64,000 bases of DNA, from positions 1,984,001-2,048,000 of the forward strand of contig BLAL01000356.1 of the NCBI GenBank assembly GCA_015698045.1, given 5' to 3'. The DNA comes from Rhizophagus clarus. Its lineage: Eukaryota > Glomeromycota > Glomeromycetes > Glomerales > Glomeraceae. The notes under the pieces were generated by a model. It was not told the origin of the DNA, did no database searches, and saw only the letters and a list, made by a program, of their open reading frames with translations. Below are positions 36,971 to 49,052 of this stretch, one piece after another (the first letter of the stretch is position 1; the number at the start of each line of letters is the position of its first letter). The translations under genes and the position numbers were made by a program.

Positions 36971-37358
36971 TGCACGTCTGAAATCTGTCAGGTTGACGGC
37001 GCAGTGTGGCGCGGCATTTCTTAAAAATTATAAAAAATAAGTTTATCTTTTAATAAAAAACTCCCAAAATGTTACATTAGATATATTTTTAGCTGCTCTA
37101 CATGTTTTCTTAAGACACCAAAGGTGATTTTGAAGGTCGGTTTTGTCTTTGTATATAAAAAATAGAAAAATCATCTTTGCAGATCATTTCCATAAATGGA
37201 TGAAGTGAAAAAGAGCGTTTTAGTTAAATAAGTCAAAAACGACATTCTTAACCGCCTTTGACAACTTATGTAAACTTGCAGAGCAGTAAAAAATACACTT
37301 ATTAATGTTACTTTTAAGTTTATGTACCAAGCATATTTTTATTGTTTTGTTTTTTTTC
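36971..37358. mobile_element. Inverted-repeat miniature element beside the J promoter
   Basis: The ends are TGCACGTCTGAAA and TTTCAGACGTGCA. Inner arms pair as CTGCTCTACATGTTTTCTTA near 37093 against the reverse complement of GTAAACTTGCAGAGCAG near 37280. The inner arms match those of the element at 18901-19283. Non-coding. Confidence 0.6.
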
Positions 37359-37380
37359 AGACGTGCAGAAAAATTTTACG

Positions 37381-37450
37381 ATGACGTCACATAATTACTG
37401 CGGTATCATGGCTGTTTGTTTGGTCATACTAGATTAAACTGTGCGACTAT
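37381..37450 (+). promoter_or_regulatory. Shared upstream block of gene J
   Basis: ATGACGTCAC (37381-37390), TACTGCGG (37396-37403), CATGGCTGTTTGTTTGG and CTGTGCGACTAT in the usual order. The CRE-type site touches the right end of the inverted-repeat element. Confidence 0.55.
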
Positions 37451-37572
37451 TTTCGGAGAAAAAAAATATAAATTAGGTATTTACAATAAAACCTTAACAG
37501 TTTTTTACTTTTCATTTTACTTTTCATTTTTTTTTTTTTTTTTTTAACTTCGCTGTCAACCTATTATTCAAT

Positions 37573-39872
37573 ATGTCAAATAATATAAAAACGCAAGGCG
37601 TTGAGTATGTAAATGAATGGGTTAAATGGATTGAGGAAGCCGTTGACAAAGAATACTTCAAATTTTATGAATACAACCAATTTAATAATATTCAACATAT
37701 TGGTACTGGAGGCTTCAGAAAAGTGTATCGTGCAAATTGGAAAAATTCTGAAAAACAATTTGCGTTAAAATCTTTTTTTAGTCTTGATAAAATAACCGTG
37801 AAAGAAATCGTTCGTGAGGTAATTTTAACGTATAATAATTTTTTTTCGTCTACTATGTTTTATTCTAATATTTGCACCGAAAATTGAATTTTATTTAGAT
37901 AAAAATTCAACGAGACGTTGATTTTCATGATAACATTATCCGTTGCTATGGAATAACAAAACTCGAATCAGGTATTATAATATTACCTTAGTAAATATAT
38001 TATTCTTTTAGGCACAAAATTCTCATATGCATTTTAATGATTATTTTTTATTCATTAGATAATCATAATTATTGGTTAGTAATGGAATACGCAGACGGTG
38101 GTAATCTTCGAAGTTATTTGAATATAAACTTTAGCAAACTTACTTGGGATGACAAATATAACATGACATACCAGTTATCTTGTGCCGTATCATGCTTACA
38201 TAATGAAGGAATAGTCCATCGCGACCTGGTAATTATTTAATATAATTTGGTTGTGAGTAATAACAAGTTTGCATTACTCACTTTAATCCTTTCTCTTTCT
38301 TTAATAGCATTCTTATAATATCCTAGTCCGTAATAACATAATCAAATTAGCAGATTTCGGATTATCGAAAAGAATTGAAGCATCATCCGATTTTCAATCT
38401 AAATTATTTGGGATGGTTCCTTATGTCGATCCGAAAAGTTTTAGCAGACAAAGAAATAATAATAACCAAATGTATTCATTAGATAAAAGAAGTGATATTT
38501 ACAGTGTTGGTGTATTATTATGGGAGATATCTAGTGGGAAACCTCCTTTTTATACTGAAGGTAATCATCAATATGATATCGGATTAGCTATAGATATTTT
38601 ACAAGGTCTGAGAGAAACTATTGTCCCAGATACACCTGAGGAATATGTTAAAATTTATACCAGTAAGTAATAATTTAAATTTACAATTCTTAATAACTTA
38701 AAATACTACATTGATTAATTTTAAACTACACTTTGTTCTTAGAATGTTGGGATGGAGAGCCAGATAATCGACCAACTATAAGTCAAGTTGTTGATTGGCT
38801 AAAAACACTAATTGCAAAAACAGACGTAATAATAATAGAAAATAATCAAATACCAAACAAAGAAGAAATTAATAATGATATCTCTTCTAGTACTGATAAT
38901 TCAGGATTACAAGGAGAATTATTGCAACTTATTCAAAAATTTGATGAGATGAATACTAAAGATATTGATTCTATATCAATATCAAGTAGACAAGAAAATC
39001 TTTCAACCGAAAAAGATTTTAACATTATAGTCGATGAAATAAATGATTTTATTTTTAAATTAAAAAATAAAGGAATCAAAGAGGAATCAATAAATAAGCA
39101 AGTTATTGAATATTTTAATTGCTATAATGTAAATTTACAAGTATTTCATAATTGGTTATTAAATAACCAAATTAATTTAAACTCTATTTTTGTTCTTGGA
39201 TATTTTAATTATTTTGGAATTGTAATAAGTAAAAATGGCGATAAAGCATTTAATTTATTTATTAATGCATCAGAAAAAAATCATTTATTAGCACGATATT
39301 TTCTTGGTCATTGTTATAGATTTGGATATGGAACTATGAAAAATGAAAAATTTGCTTTTGAATATTATGAAAAGGTGAAAATTTATGCGATGGGACAATT
39401 AGATATTGGTTACTATTATAATAATGGAATAGGTATCAAAAAAGATCTAAAAAAGGCTTTTTATTGGTACGAAAAAGCTGCAAATAACGGAAATATAATA
39501 GCTATATCTAATTTAGGATATTGTTATATAAATGGAACCGGTGTTAAAAAAGATTATAATAAAGCTTTTGAATTATATAAGCAATCAGCTAAAGGGGATG
39601 ATTTGAATGCCATAATGATGTTAGGTTATTGTTATAACCATGGTATTGGAACTAAAATTGATAAACAAAAAGCATTTGAATTATATCAAAATGCTGCAAA
39701 TTTAGGACATGATATAGCACAAAATAATCTTGCTCTAATGTATGAAAATGGAGATGGAATTACGAAAGATATAGACAAAGCAATTTATTGGTTTGAAAAA
39801 TCTGCCGAACAAGGATATAAGTTAGCAAAAAATAATTTAATAATACTTCAAAAAAAAATTGGTGGCTTATGA
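37573..39872 (+). CDS. Kinase-Sel1 gene J, intact, six Sel1 repeats, altered glycine loop
   Basis: Exons 37573-37818, 37899-37971, 38059-38228, 38308-38662 and 38743-39872 join to 657 codons. The start is MSNNIKTQG. The loop reads GTGGFRK, so the last glycine of GxGxxG is arginine, which may weaken ATP binding; the lysine, HRDLHSYN and ADFGLSK are kept. Exon 3 lacks one codon of the NHNNY stretch seen in I and L. Six Sel1 repeats span about 427-645 and include the [14 protein letters not shown] repeat. Intron sequences resemble those of pseudogene K most closely. A cytosolic kinase/scaffold role is inferred from domain content. Confidence 0.9.
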
Positions 39873-40556
39873 TAAATTTATTTATTCAAATTGAAAATGC
39901 TATTATAAAATAGTGTATTTTGTCTTAAAATATAAATAAATATTTATTAAATTTTGTACAATTCTTTTTACTTATGCATATTTTGTGACTATCATTACTA
40001 TCAGTATTCCTTTTCAAATAAAAATGTTATTCTATATCTGTAATTTAAATATAGAAAAGTTTACATTACTTGCACCTTTTTGAAAAACTTTATAAGGAAA
40101 TTCAACCGTAGGTAAAAATAATGCATATGTAAAACCTTTTAATCCTATTTAACATTTCTGCAGTGATATCAGCTTCATCTTTAGTGCAATCTTTTTTGTA
40201 ATGCGTGAATCTAAAATTAAAGTAAGATAAAGATCAGCCAATTTCTATTTTTAAAATGCTTTTCATATTTGAAAAGAAATTACTAATTAGATAAAAATAT
40301 CATTTTTATGTAGGAACTCTCGATTTTTTACTGATTAGTTATTATGCACTTATAGCTACTTACTCTTAATACAATACAGTAATAATAATTATTGATATAA
40401 TAATTATTGATAATAAGATTTTTTTTGACGTATAGTAAGTTTCTACAAACACCTATCATTCATTATATAAAATCATCAAACTTGGTAAATTATGTATTAC
40501 TAATAAAGTGCTTTTTGCTTTAAAGAATTGTTTTAAAACATGTTTTTTTGCCATGC
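39873..40556. other. 3' flank of gene J
   Basis: A+T-rich, related to the 3' flanks of I, K and L. No gene or element was recognised. Confidence 0.5.
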
Positions 40557-40935
40557 TTACTTTGTTTTGATTATAATGGAGAGGATGTTAATGATAATTT
40601 AAAAAGGAATACTCGAAAATCTTTCTCAGTTCTTTAATAAATATTAGAGAAAGATTTAGCATATTTCGCTAAGATAATAGAAATCACAAAAGGTATTTTA
40701 AGAATTCTCAATAAACTTTCTCATCTAAACAATACAGCAACTGAAGAATTTTTCTACAAATTCATTTGATAATATTTTAACAAAAAAAAAAATTTACATT
40801 TACTATCTATAAAATCATCATCCCCTTTTAGTAAAATTTCATTTACGTCAAATTCAATTACATTTTTAAATATACTATGATAAATAATATAAATGTGAAC
40901 AACTTTGTAATGATACTTATAATGAAATTAATGAA
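40557..40935 (+). pseudogene. F-box gene relic upstream of K
   Basis: Aligns by eye with the middle and 3' part of the F-box gene at 30356 (its 31275-31965): GATTATAATGGAGAGGATG, GAGAAAGATTTAGCATATTT, TTTGATAATATTTTAAC and CTATAAAATCATCATCCCC are shared in order. It contains several frame breaks and large deletions and has no F-box left. Exon 1 of K follows at once. Confidence 0.7.
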
Positions 40936-40987
40936 ATAAAAATATTTAATTTATCAAAGCAGTACATTTTAAAAACTATTATTCAAT

Positions 40988-43151
40988 ATGTCCGACAATA
41001 TCAAAACGCAAGACGAATATACAAATGAATGGGTTAAATGGATTGAAAAAGCAGTTGACAGAGAATACTTCAAATTTTATGAATACAACCAATTTAATAA
41101 TATTCAACATATTGGTACCGGAGGCTTCGAAAAAGTGTATCGTGCAAATTGGAAAAATTCTGAAAAACTATTTGCGTTAAAATCCTTTTTTAGTCTTGAT
41201 AATATTACCGTGAAAGAAATCGTTCGTGAGTTAATTTTAATGTACAATACATTTTTTTTTTTCGTCTATTATGTTTATTCTAATATTTGTACCAAAATTT
41301 GAATTTTATTTAGATAAAAATTCAATGAGATGTTGATTTTCATGATAATATTATCCGTTGCTATGGGATAACAAAACTCGAATTAGGTATTATGACGTTA
41401 CCTTAGTAAATATATTATTCTTTTAGACGCAAAATTCTCATATGTATTTTAATGATTATTTTTTATTCATTAGATAACCATAATAATTACTGGTTAGTAA
41501 TGGAATACGCAGACGGTGGTAGTCTTCGAAGTTATTTGAATATAAACTTTAGCAACCTTACTTGGGATGACAAATATAACATGGCACACCAGTTATCTTG
41601 TGCCGTATCATACTTACATAATGAAGGAATAGTTCGTCCCGACTTGGTAATTATTTAACATTATTTGATTGTTAGTAATAATATATTTGCATTACTCACT
41701 TTAATTCTTTCTCTTTCTTTAATAGCATTCTTGTAATATCCTAGTCCGTAATAACATAATCAAATTAGCAGAATTCGGATTATCGAAAAGGATTGGAGCA
41801 TCATCCAATTTTCAATTTAAATTATTTGGAATAGTTCCTTATGTTGACCCAAAAAGCTTTAGCAGATGAAGAAATCATAATAATTAAATGTATTCATTAG
41901 ATAAAAGAAGCGATATTTACAGTGTTGGCGTATTATTATGGGAGATATTTAATGGGAAACCTCTTTTTTATATTGAAGGTAATCAATATGATATCGGATT
42001 AGCTGTAGATATTTCACAAGGTCTGAGAGAAACTACTGTCCCAGATACAGCTGAGGAATATGTTAAAATTTATACTAGTAAGTAATAATTTAAATTTACA
42101 ATTCTCATAACTTAAAATATTGTATTGATTAATTTTAAACTACATTTTTGTTCTTAGAATGTTGGGATGGAGAGCCACATAATCGACCAACCGTAAGTCA
42201 AGTAGTTGATTGGCTAAACGCACTAATTACAAAAACAGGTGTAATAATAACAGAAAATAATCAAGCATCAAACAAACAAGAACTTGATGAGGTCTCTTCA
42301 AGTAATAATAATTCAGAATTACAAGGGGAATTATCTCAGCTTATTCAAAATTTTAATAAAATGGGCACTAAAGAAATTGATCCTATGCCAGTGTCAAGTA
42401 AACAAGAAAATCCTACAACCGAAAAATATTTTAACATTATAGTTGATGAAATAAATGATTTTAATTTTAAGTCATATAATAAAGGAATCAAAGAGAATTT
42501 AGTAAACCAGCAAGTTATTGAATATCTTAATGATCATAATAGAATTTTATAATTGGTTATTAGATAATCAAATTAATTTAAATTCTATTTTTATTCTTGG
42601 ATATTTTAATTATTATGGGATTGTAATAAATTATAATGGTTATAAAGCGTTTAATTTATTTATTAATGCATCAAAAAAAATCATATATTAGCACAATATT
42701 TTGTTGGTTATTGTTATAAATTTGGATATGGAACTATAAAAAATGAAAAATTTGCTTTTGAATATTATGATAAAGTGAAATTTTATACAATGGGACAGTT
42801 ATTAATTGGTTATTGTTATGAAAGTGGAATAGGAATTAAAAATGATTTAAAAAGACTTTTTATTGGTATGAAAAGGCTGCAAACAATGGAAGTATAATGG
42901 CTATGCGTAATTTAGGATATTGTTATAATATTGGTATTGGAACTAAAATCGATAAGCAAAAAGCATTCGAATTAATCAAATGTGCAAATTTAGGAAATAA
43001 TTTGGTACAAAATAATCTAGCTTATTATGTATGAAATAGAAGATGGAATTATAAAAGATATTGATAAAGCAATCTATTGATATGAAAAATCTGCTAGACA
43101 AGAATATGAAATAGCGAATAATAACCTAAAAAGACTTTATAATAAAGTTAA
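40988..43151 (+). pseudogene. Kinase-Sel1 pseudogene K
   Basis: Exon positions are 40988-41230, 41314-41386, 41474-41646, 41726-42077 and 42158-43151. Lesions include a changed first donor (GAG|GTAATT reads GAG|TTAATT), a TGA in exon 2 (CGA in paralogues), stops in exon 4 after SFSR, and several frame breaks in the Sel1 part from about 42540 on. Catalytic motifs are also gone: GTGGFEK, HRD to RPD and DFG to EFG. The kinase was therefore catalytically weakened as well as truncated. Introns 3 and 4 match gene J. Confidence 0.85.
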
Positions 43152-44829
43152 TAAAGTTGCTTTATTCAATTATAAAATCATTTTAAATAATTAATTTAAA
43201 TTCTAAAAGTTTATAAAATAGTTTATATTGCTTTAGAATTAAATATTTATTAAATTTTACCTATCTACTACCCTTTTTATAAGTGCATATTTTGTGGCTT
43301 TAATTACTGTATACCTTCTTTTTAAAATAAAAATGTCCTTCTATATCTGTAATTTAAATATAGAGAAGTTTACAATGGCCTGCATCTTTTGAATAAGCTT
43401 TATAAGGAAATTCAAATGTAGGTTGAAAATAAAAAAATAATGCAAAAGTAAACATAAATCAAAAAATCAGTCAATTACTATTGTTAAGAATGCTTTTTAT
43501 AATAGAAAAAATTTGTTAGATAAAAATCTCATTTGTTATAGGCTGGTAACTCACGGTTTTAACTTTAAGTTTTTTTCTTACATATACAGTAAATAATTTT
43601 GCAGATTTTCTATCATGTACCATCAAGCTTTTATATTTGGCATTTTTATATTGCTCAGACCTTACCCGATGGATTTTTTCTCAGATATCCGGATTCTGCG
43701 AGATTATAAACCAGATGGGTTTGATGACTTTGATCCACACGTAAATCTGGCCAGAAATTAAGTGAAACCCGATTCTTCCAACTTTATTATATCGGAAATA
43801 AAATTTCCTTTTTTTGAGTTGGCTGATCACTGATTGCAAAATTTCCAATTAACACGTTTGTTTTTGCTTATTTTTAAATTGATCAAAAAATTTTACTTTT
43901 TTGTAGGTCTGATTCCGTCAATAAATACACAAAATATAAATAAAAATAGACTATATTTAATAAGCTAATAAGATAAATCATAAAAATAAACTAATTTAAA
44001 TCTAACTAAATGGTTATTCTTATAATGACATCACTTATTTAAGCATCAACCAATCGACTTTTTTGGTTGCCCTATAAAAAATAAATGTCCGGAAAATGTT
44101 ATCAAAAATGTCTGGAAAATGTCCGGAATAAATCTGATGTGTCCGGAAAATGTCCACTTTTTTGGTACATGTCTGACACACTTCTGATACTTAAAATTTT
44201 GACATGTCCTAACTTTGTCCAGAATTTGTCCAGTATTTGTTCAGTATAAAATTTTGGACAAATTCTGGACAGTTAAACCTGGACAAATTCTGGACATAGT
44301 AAAAAAACCAGATAGACAAATTCCGGACATGAAAAAGTTCAGGACAAATTCTGGATACTATTTCCAAAAAAGGATAAATTAATTTTGTAAAAAAATGCAA
44401 AAATCACAAAACTGACATTCAAAATCTTTTCTGTCGTATTAATTAAAATTGTAGAGCAGGCAAAAATACTATATATCTATGATATAAAAATTTTGGGTTA
44501 AGGAATAATGATGATCATCTATCCATTGATCATCTTTTGTGGCAAAATTTTACGAAAATACATTTCTGGACAATTTCAGGACAAATTCCTAATATCCCGG
44601 AAATGCAGTGTTTTCGGAACAGTTTCCGGACACACAGTGTCCAGAATTTCCGGACAATTATTTAGACAATTTTTCCGGACATTTTCTGGACATTATCCGG
44701 ACACTTATTTTTTATAGGGTTGGTGATACTAATTACGTTGTGCGACCATTGGAAAAACCGCCATAATTTTTTTTTCTTTACTGTCAACTTCACTATGTAT
44801 CCTGCATTTTTATATCATTAGCCATATAT
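43152..44829. other. Spacer between K and M, holding a 650-bp transposon
   Basis: The 3' flank of K is followed by a stretch of unclear origin at 43650-43800 with ACCCGAT and CCAGATGGGTTTGAT words, then the element 44070-44719 and the remains of the upstream block of M (ATTACGTTGTGCGACCATTGG near 44731-44751). Confidence 0.5.
44070..44719. mobile_element. CCCTATAAAA element, copy 1 (650 bp), in the M upstream block
   Basis: The ends are inverted, CCCTATAAAAAATAAATGTC and GACACTTATTTTTTATAGGG, flanked by the 3-bp duplication TTG (44067-44069 and 44720-44722). Subterminal regions hold many TCCGGACA and TGTCCGGAAAATG words in both directions. The flanks on either side match the uninterrupted upstream blocks of I and L. 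Copy 2 is at 52422. No transposase is encoded; reading frames inside it are artefacts. A 3-bp duplication would fit CACTA/EnSpm or PIF/Harbinger groups. Confidence 0.85.
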
Positions 44830-46480
44830 ATGAATATTAAGAGTATACAGATAAATGTGTTAATTGAATTGAATAAGCAATTGATAAAGAATATTTCAAA
44901 TTTATTAATATAACCAATTTAATAATATTCAATATATTGGTGCCAGAGGTTTCGGAAAAGTATTCCGTGCAAATTGTAAAAAATTCGGAAAAACAATTTG
45001 CATTAAAATCTTTTTTTAGTCTTGATGACATCACTGTGAAAAAAAAATCGTTCGTGAGGTAATTTAGTATATAATATTTTTTTTCGTTTATTATTTTTAG
45101 TTCAATATATAATTATATCAAAATTTTATTTAGTTGAAAATTCAACGGGATGTTGATTTTCATGACAACATCATTCGATGTCATAGAATAACAAAATTTA
45201 AATCAGGTATAATTATAGTACTTTAACAATACAATACTCTTTTAATCACAAATAAGAAATAATAATAATCAATCAACACTAATTAATGTACTGTACTCTG
45301 ATATTTATAGTGTAGGTGTATTATTATGGGAAATATCTAGCGGTCGACCTCCCTTTTATGCTGAAGGTGAACAATATGATATTGGTTTAACTTTAGAAAT
45401 TTCACATGCTCTCAGAGAAACATTTGTTCATAATACACCTGAAAAATATATCAAGATTTATACAAGTGGGTAAAATTTCAAATTTTATATATTAAACTTA
45501 AATTACATTTATTTTTTAGAATGTACCAGGTATTCGACCAACCATAAATCAAATAGTTGATTGGTTAAACGCATTTATTACAAAAACAGATGTAATAATA
45601 GAAAATAATCAATCATCAAACGAACAAAAACTTAATGAAACCTCTCTAAGCACCAATTATTCGGTAAGAAAATTATCTCAACTTAATCAAAGTTTTGAAA
45701 AAATAAATATTATAAAAATTGATTCAATGACAGCAGTATTAAGTAAACATCAAACTGAAAAAGATTTTAACTTTATAGTTGATGAAATAAATGAACTTAT
45801 TTTTTTAAATTAAAAATTGACGTACGAAAGCAACAAATTATTAAAAATTTTAATAATCATGTTAGATAACAAAATAATTCAAATTACATTTTTTTACTTG
45901 AATATTTTAATTATTATGGAATTGAGACAAGCAAATGTATAGCGTTTAATTTGTTTATCAATGCATCAAAAAGTAATTATATACATGTTATCAAAATGGG
46001 CACGGAATTATAAGAAATAAGTTATTAGACTTTTAATATTTGAAAAAGTGGTTAATAAAAATTTATCTAGTTGACAATTAGGTTTTGATTATTGTTATGA
46101 AAATAGAATGGCTTTTACTGGCATGAAAAAGCTGTAAATAATGAAATTACAATAGCAATGTATAATATTGATAATTGTTATAAAGGTGGAAGGGGTGTTA
46201 AAAAAGATTATAATAAAACTTTTGAATTGTTTTGACAATCAGCTGAGGGAGGAAAGAAGATGGAATAATAATGTTAGAATATTGTTATGATAAAGGTATT
46301 GGAACTAAAGAAGATAAAAAAAAAGCATTTAAATTATATCAAAACGCTGCAAATTTAAAAAATTAGCATGCACAGTATTATCTTGCTTTAATGGAGACAA
46401 AACGATTTATTGGTACAAATTTATTAAAATGCGATATCAATGGCAAAAAATAAATTAAAGAAGATTCAAATCAATAAATT
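44830..46480 (+). pseudogene. Kinase-Sel1 pseudogene M, strongly eroded
   Basis: Exon 1 (about 44830-45058) still shows the GARGFGKVFRAN region, and exon 2 lies at 45134-45206. A deletion then joins intron 2 to the middle of exon 4, removing exon 3, HRD and DFG. Exon 4 resumes at about 45255 ([23 protein letters not shown]) and exon 5 runs from about 45522 with many stops and frame breaks through the Sel1 repeats. It has lost both catalytic loops and is the oldest-looking copy of the right half of the array. Confidence 0.8.
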
Positions 46481-47689
46481 TTATAAAACTGGAAAACAAT
46501 TATTAATAACAACACTTATTTTTTTCATATATATATTGCTTTCAAAGTACATATAATTAAGTTGTTTATTAAAATATTTACCTATTTTAAGTTATTTTAA
46601 AAGTATTTTATTTATACTCAAACTTTTTTAACAAGAATCTAAAAAAATTATAGGGTATTTATCAAATTATAACTCTTCATTTCTATATCTTTTAACATTT
46701 AATTGCTTGAACATTTTTCTTTTTAAAGAATTTAATCTCGTGATGATATTAGAGCTTCATAATTAATTCAATTAATATTCATGAAATAACATGTCAAAGT
46801 GATCTTTAGTTTTACAGGAATCTTTAATTATTCACTTGCTGATTGATTTTTTTCTAATTTAAGCAGAAAAAATTTATCTATTTAATTGTAGAATTCTAAA
46901 ATCAAAATAAAAATGCGTCCATACTAAAGAAAATTTTTTTTATAATTGCAAAAAAAAGATATAATTAGCTGAAATAGAAATCAGATATTTTGCCAGCTAA
47001 ATATTTTTTTTTTATACGAATTTCCAGTTTATATAAGAATATTTTTTTCTAAACTTAAATATCTTCCGCATCTATCTTTCATTTTAAATTACAATAATAC
47101 ATTCCTACGGAGAAGTTGCATCCTTTTAAATAAAGTTATTATATAAAAAAAATCAATTATAGATTGTAAAATAAAAGGCGACAAAAAAGTAAATCTAAAA
47201 ATGCAAGACCATTCGGTTAATGTCATTTTAATATGAAATATTCCCCTTTCACTTTCACTTCAAAAAAAGGTGATAAATAAGTAAGCATTATTAACATTAA
47301 TTATACATTAGCTAATCGGTTTTTTAATAATCCCTTAAACAAATATATATATATTCGTTCACCAATGGTTTCTCTTTTAATTTAGCACTGAGATAATCAG
47401 AGCACAAACCAAAATATACTGTAAATTTAAAAGAGTTATTATTATGATTTATTATTATTACTGTATTACGGAATTGTTAATCAAAAAAATAAATAAATAA
47501 ACTAATTCAAATGAGACACAAATTACCTTTATATTTGTAAATTAACGTTCATTTTTCGTTCTCAGTTTTTTTTTTACCTTCAAAAAAAGGTCACTTCAAA
47601 GTCTGTATTGTATCACTTAGAAATCTTGGAATATCATTCACAAAAAAAAAACCAAATATCTATTATTAAAAAAAATTTACAGATATAAC
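46481..47689. other. 3' flank of M
   Basis: A+T-rich. It matches the distal flank of L and contains the empty site for transposon copy 2, TTTAATTTAGCACTGAG at 47388-47404. No gene. Confidence 0.5.
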
Positions 47690-48420
47690 CATTATTCATA
47701 TATTCTGATAATTTCTTCAAGAAATAACAAATAAATTAATCAAAGGATATTTATTGATATTGATGATAATAGAATTATTCAAAAATATTAAAAAAAAATT
47801 TAAAATCGAATATCTTGATATGCCAAATTTAATATTTTAAATATACTATACTTTTAATTTTAAATATCAGACTAAACTTTTTCTAAACTTAAGATGTCTC
47901 CATCCGATGATTTTACACGTGGTCGGTTGGTTACTTGTAAACTCAAGTGGAATCTGTTAATAAGGATTAGTATTTTGTTGTTCATTTTAAAGTGAGGAAT
48001 GCATTATTTACAGAACAAAACCGAAGTTTTTTGAAGAATAAATATTCATTAAGCCAATTTTAACAGATACTGTAACTTTAGTTAAAAAAACGCTTAATGT
48101 ATGGTCTTCGAACTTGTTTGTCATTCGACCTAGGCAAAATTTTATTTTATAAACGATAATAATTTAATTTAAAAGGAGTTTGTTTACCAAAGCTTGAAAT
48201 CCTTTCTTTAGAATTTAGGAAGATTCAACGTTTTTCCTAAGTTAATGAAATAAAAATAATGAATGAAAAGACACTTTACATTATATTAAATCCCAAATTT
48301 ACTAAACAGTATAAATGTACTGTAAACCATATAATGATACTTTTGACATATTAGAATATTCTTATCTTCATATTATAACATCACACAAACCGCTGTCAGA
48401 TAACTTAAACGTATGAAGAT
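47690..48420 (+). pseudogene. F-box gene relic upstream of L
   Basis: Shares in order with the F-box gene at 30356: AATAAATTAATCAAAGG, TTATTCAAAAATAT, TTACCAAAGCTTGAAAT, and the CTGTAAACC...AATGATACTTTTGA finger region. 47930-48170 is shared with 55500-55740 and may be a separate insertion or a diverged segment. Many frame breaks. Confidence 0.6.
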
Positions 48421-49052
48421 ATACAGTACATATATCATACCGCTCTTACGAACAGAGACCTATTTAATACATGAAATTACATAAATTTTTAATCCTAATT
48501 CTATACTGAACTGTAATTTTTGACATATATCTGTATTTTTAAACGAAAATAAATAGTTAGTATGACTACATCACTCCTACCTATTTACTAGTCTATCTAA
48601 TTACTATTCTACAGTATCTATAAACTGACTACCATCTTCAATTACTTTTTGGTGCCTCGAATTGACTTCTTCTTTGTTCCTTCTTTATTCCTTTCATTGG
48701 CTTCACCGTTCTCGTCATCGTTAATCTTCAAAGCTTCCGTGAAAAATTTATCAAGATCTTCAAATTTTTTGATCTTATCGCTATTTCGCTAATCAGAAAC
48801 TCTATCTCCCTTTCCTTTTCCTTATGAGTTCTAAATACGATCGACTGATTAAAAAAAAATAAATGATTACGTCATCGTTTATATTGTGGCGTAACTACTG
48901 CGGTGAAGGTCAATTGATTGACACTTGCTTGGTGATACTAAATTACGCTGTGCGACTATTAAAATATAAAATAGGTAGGTATTCACAATAGAACTTTAAA
49001 AATTTTCACTTATTTTTTTTTTATTAACTTCACTGTTAACCTATTGTTCAAT
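48421..49052. other. Spacer before gene L with upstream block
   Basis: No gene. The shared upstream block starts at 48866. Confidence 0.5.
48866..48960 (+). promoter_or_regulatory. Shared upstream block of gene L
   Basis: ATTACGTCAT (48866-48875), TACTGCGG (48896-48903), TTGATTGACA, CTTGGTGATACTAA and ATTACGCTGTGCGACTAT, then a T-rich leader ending in TTGTTCAATATG. Nearly the same as in gene I. Confidence 0.55.

Larger units (their letters stand above)
34636..37572. other. Spacer between I and J, 2.9 kb
   Basis: 34636-35600 is the 3' flank shared with gene L. A pyrimidine-rich repeat lies at 35820-35992, an inverted-repeat element at 36971-37358 and the J upstream block at 37381-37450. No gene was found; the reading frame at 35246-35428 is low-complexity hydrophobic sequence. 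Confidence 0.55.

Noticed and set aside
44209-44717. Reading frames on both strands
   Set aside because: They lie wholly inside the 650-bp transposon copy 1 and recur in copy 2 only because the copies are similar.
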